Notes under the pieces: generated by a model
Database searches by the model: none
What the model was told of the DNA's origin: nothing
What the model saw: the letters and a program-made list of their open reading frames with translations, nothing else
Made by a program: the position numbers and the translations under genes
In this document: piece by piece, positions 62,238-64,000 of the stretch
Layout: each line of letters begins with the position of its first letter
How positions within the stretch are numbered: the first letter of the stretch is position 1
Assembly: GCF_030519375.1 (NCBI RefSeq)
Contig: NZ_JAUMKB010000018.1
Span: forward strand, 20,897 to 84,896
DNA: 64,000 nucleotides
From: Mucilaginibacter tolerans
GTDB lineage: Bacteria; Bacteroidota; Bacteroidia; Sphingobacteriales; Sphingobacteriaceae
Reading direction: 5' to 3'

Positions 62238-63707
62238 TCATCCTTTTAATGCATCCATCACCTGAAGATATAACTCTTCGGCAATAATAAATAACTTGCA
62301 GACCTTATCGGACAACGCTTTCACCATCTCCGGATCGGCACTAAAATCGTCTTTGTATCTTGCAGCGGAATAAGAGCCTTGCAGCAATTCAAAGAGCCTG
62401 ACATCTTCACCTGAATCCATAGCAAAGACATTTCTAAGATCATCCGTAAAAATCAAAGTGATCCATAACATCCTTTCCAGATTGTGAATGGAAAGCCGGT
62501 AACCTAAGTTGATGCGTATGATGGCACTTAAAGTGCTTTCTACTGCCTGATGCATGAGAAACAGTGAAAGATTATAGTTGCCGTCATCATAACTGTTCAA
62601 CGCTGTATCCAAGAAGTCTTTTCCCTGCCTGCCCCAACGTTTCCAGATGGCTTCGTTTTGTGTTCGGATATATTCACTATCAATAGACTGAAATTCCGGT
62701 AGAATCAGGTATACACATTGGTAGGCCACTGTGCACTTAGTTAAAGCATTATAAAAAAAACGACTGCCTTCGTTAATCCCCCTGATAAAAGCATCGGATT
62801 TATGAAGAATAGCGCAAACTTTTATTAGTGGTTTACAGAGGTTTTCTATTTGATGGATAAGATCATGTTCAAATGCCTTGTCCTTCTCGTCGATAATTAT
62901 TAATAAATAATAAGATTCGGGGTTTGGGTGTGTGCCCAGGTGCACAATTAATTGCACGGGGGGAACGGCGTCCAATATGGTTTTCACCAATTCATTTAAA
63001 CCCAATTTTTCTGCTGTGGTCAGCGTATCATTTAAAGCACAACTCCGTTTGACCAATGACAGTTTAGACGATTGCGTTTGGGCAACATCTGCGGCGGACT
63101 CTTCTGCGTCCAAAGTGTTTTCAATAGTCGGTTCAATTTCCCGTTGCCTGATAATCCATGCCGCCTCATAGATTTTTTGCAGGTTTTCATAAACGTAAAT
63201 GATGTCGCAAGCTTGCAACGTTTCATCGGCGGGAGTGGCTGAAAAAGCGGTTTCCAACCATTCATTCAGGAACTCACGATATTGATCTATTGTATATGGT
63301 TTAAAGAAATGCTTTATAGCAAGGTATGGATTGATCAGTTCTTCCTCTGAAAGATGGGTCGGGTAATCGATCCACTGTAACTGTTCGAATTGCAACCGGA
63401 CATTAAAATTCAGGTGAATTTTATTCAGGCTTAGCTTAGCCGTTTTCGACAGGCTCAAGACATACATTGCCTCAATCAAGCGCATGGTTAATTTATGCGT
63501 GATTAATAAGCTCACGGGGCCGCTGCTTTTATCCTTATAGTAATTTTCTTCTATTACATATTTACGCCACTGCTGCAAATTTTCAAGGTGCCCCGTCAGC
63601 CAGTCCACAGAAAAGAAATCCCTAATTACCCATAGCGGATCATTGATTTCCAGTTCATTAATATATCGTGGATAAAATTCTGATGAATTAAAAGGATGGA
63701 TTTTCAT
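62238..63707 (-). CDS. HEPN-like domain protein with N-terminal domain of unknown function
   Basis: 489 residues from the ATG at 63707 (the frame runs to a GTG at 63764). The N-terminal about 170 residues begin IHPFNSSEFYPRYINELEIND and are helical. The middle (about 250-340) has an alpha/beta pattern like a nucleotidyltransferase remnant (VQLIVHLGTHPNPESYYLLIII) without the GS/DxD catalytic residues. The C-terminus (about 360-485) resembles HEPN domains: LMHQAVESTLSAIIR and YRLSIHNLERML, with R-x3-H rather than the common R-x4-6-H. A HEPN plus degenerate nucleotidyltransferase in one chain suggests a toxin-antitoxin- or stress-related role, but this is not proven. Confidence 0.62.
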   Translation of the reverse strand: MKIHPFNSSEFYPRYINELEINDPLWVIRDFFSVDWLTGHLENLQQWRKYVIEENYYKDKSSGPVSLLITHKLTMRLIEAMYVLSLSKTAKLSLNKIHLNFNVRLQFEQLQWIDYPTHLSEEELINPYLAIKHFFKPYTIDQYREFLNEWLETAFSATPADETLQACDIIYVYENLQKIYEAAWIIRQREIEPTIENTLDAEESAADVAQTQSSKLSLVKRSCALNDTLTTAEKLGLNELVKTILDAVPPVQLIVHLGTHPNPESYYLLIIIDEKDKAFEHDLIHQIENLCKPLIKVCAILHKSDAFIRGINEGSRFFYNALTKCTVAYQCVYLILPEFQSIDSEYIRTQNEAIWKRWGRQGKDFLDTALNSYDDGNYNLSLFLMHQAVESTLSAIIRINLGYRLSIHNLERMLWITLIFTDDLRNVFAMDSGEDVRLFELLQGSYSAARYKDDFSADPEMVKALSDKVCKLFIIAEELYLQVMDALKG

Positions 63708-63812
63708 GACAATCATGTTAACCCGGTCCGTATTGACCGGCAACACAAAAGAATAGCAGGCCACTAGTGTAGCGAACCATAACGAATTGTATTTTACAAA
63801 TCATCGGTTGTT

Positions 63813-63841
63813 TTGTACATTTACCATAAATACTACTTTTG
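63813..63841 (+). promoter_or_regulatory. Promoter of the truncated XRE gene
   Basis: TTTTG ends at 63815 and TACTTTTG occupies 63834-63841, spaced 18 bp. The ATG follows after 4 nt (AATT). A near-perfect Bacteroidota promoter with leaderless geometry. Confidence 0.6.
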
Positions 63842-63845
63842 AATT

Positions 63846-63950
63846 ATGACAGAGCTTACACTGCATATCGGCAGAAAGATTAGCAAGATTCGGGAACTTC
63901 GAGGCATGAAGCAGGAAACCCTCTTGCGACACGAAAGTTGCTCATTTTGA
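63846..63950 (+). pseudogene. XRE-family regulator, truncated (gene disrupted near 63924)
   Basis: The ATG opens 26 residues typical of a XRE helix-turn-helix gene (LHIGRKISKIRELRGMKQE), with the motif breaking off where the second helix (usually AAELGISQ...) should come. The frame then runs through unrelated codons to a TGA at 63950, giving only 34 residues. The DNA from about 63924 onward no longer looks like this gene, as if another element begins there. The rest lies beyond the window edge. Confidence 0.6.
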
Positions 63951-64000
63951 TTCTGAATACTCTTCAGTGAGTTAGTGCTGAAACTCATCCCCAATTTCAG

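Noticed and set aside
63708..63764. Extra 19 residues at the start of the HEPN-like protein
   Set aside because: The GTG start lacks support, and IHPF after the internal Met looks like the natural N-terminus.
1..64000. CRISPR array or prophage
   Set aside because: No regularly spaced identical repeats and no integrase, capsid or terminase genes were seen.

Overview
The window looks like chromosome from a Bacteroidota bacterium, most probably family Sphingobacteriaceae (a Mucilaginibacter- or Pedobacter-like organism). The reasons are Bacteroidota-type promoter elements (TAnnTTTG) in front of many genes, Bacteroidota families (DUF5777, DUF4199, DUF2752, DUF1080, FISUMP lipoprotein, MocR and hybrid kinases), a ribosomal protein S16 with a long charged tail, and moderate GC content. 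This is inferred from protein recognition; no search was run. No rRNA, tRNA or CRISPR array was seen. Most of the window is ordinary, densely packed core genome.

Layout. 0-10 kb: end of a YugP-type membrane protease, DoxX, a MocR regulator divergent from a GNAT/class V aminotransferase fusion, a lipoprotein, a methyltransferase, a hybrid histidine kinase, and a zinc phospholipase C-like protein divergent from a LacI regulator. 10-25 kb: nitroreductase, a stand-alone GT51 transglycosylase, Mrp and NifU (Fe-S assembly), peptide deformylase, an M16 peptidase, hpt, a GntP transporter with glycerate kinase, and mfd. 25-31 kb: small membrane proteins, an AraC regulator, a nitrilase-family amidase, and a Nif3 plus zinc-ribbon pair. 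31-35 kb: a radical SAM protein, then a four-gene signalling cluster (small Pro/Cys-tailed protein, multi-TM protein, HisKA_3 kinase, NarL-type regulator), then a LUD protein. 35-41 kb: ftsH, rsfS, birA, and a two-gene DsbD system. 41-53 kb: pfkA, a five-PAS protein that stops after its phospho-acceptor helix hairpin, a deoxyribonucleotidase, rpsP and rimM, about 6 kb of accessory genes, then trmD and rplS. 53-61 kb: psd, cdsA, DUF2007 and CPBP in one operon, then dusB, apaG, DUF1080, a conserved unknown, DinB and a metallophosphoesterase. 61.9-64 kb: a GC-rich hairpin patch, a HEPN-like protein, and a truncated XRE gene whose coding sequence breaks into unrelated DNA.

The most interesting points are these. 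(1) Two PAS proteins end exactly 60 residues from the phospho-acceptor His. Both lack the ATPase domain and carry R or K where the phosphatase Thr normally sits. (2) The small protein, multi-TM protein, HisKA_3 kinase and NarL regulator cluster at 32.1-34.5 kb looks like a split sensory system. (3) A three-copy membrane module sits upstream of a small XRE regulator, with a palindrome over the promoter. (4) The usual rpsP-rimM-trmD-rplS operon is split by about 6 kb. (5) TAnnTTTG elements lie 4-9 nt from start codons in several housekeeping genes, suggesting leaderless mRNAs. (6) The XRE gene at the right edge is disrupted.
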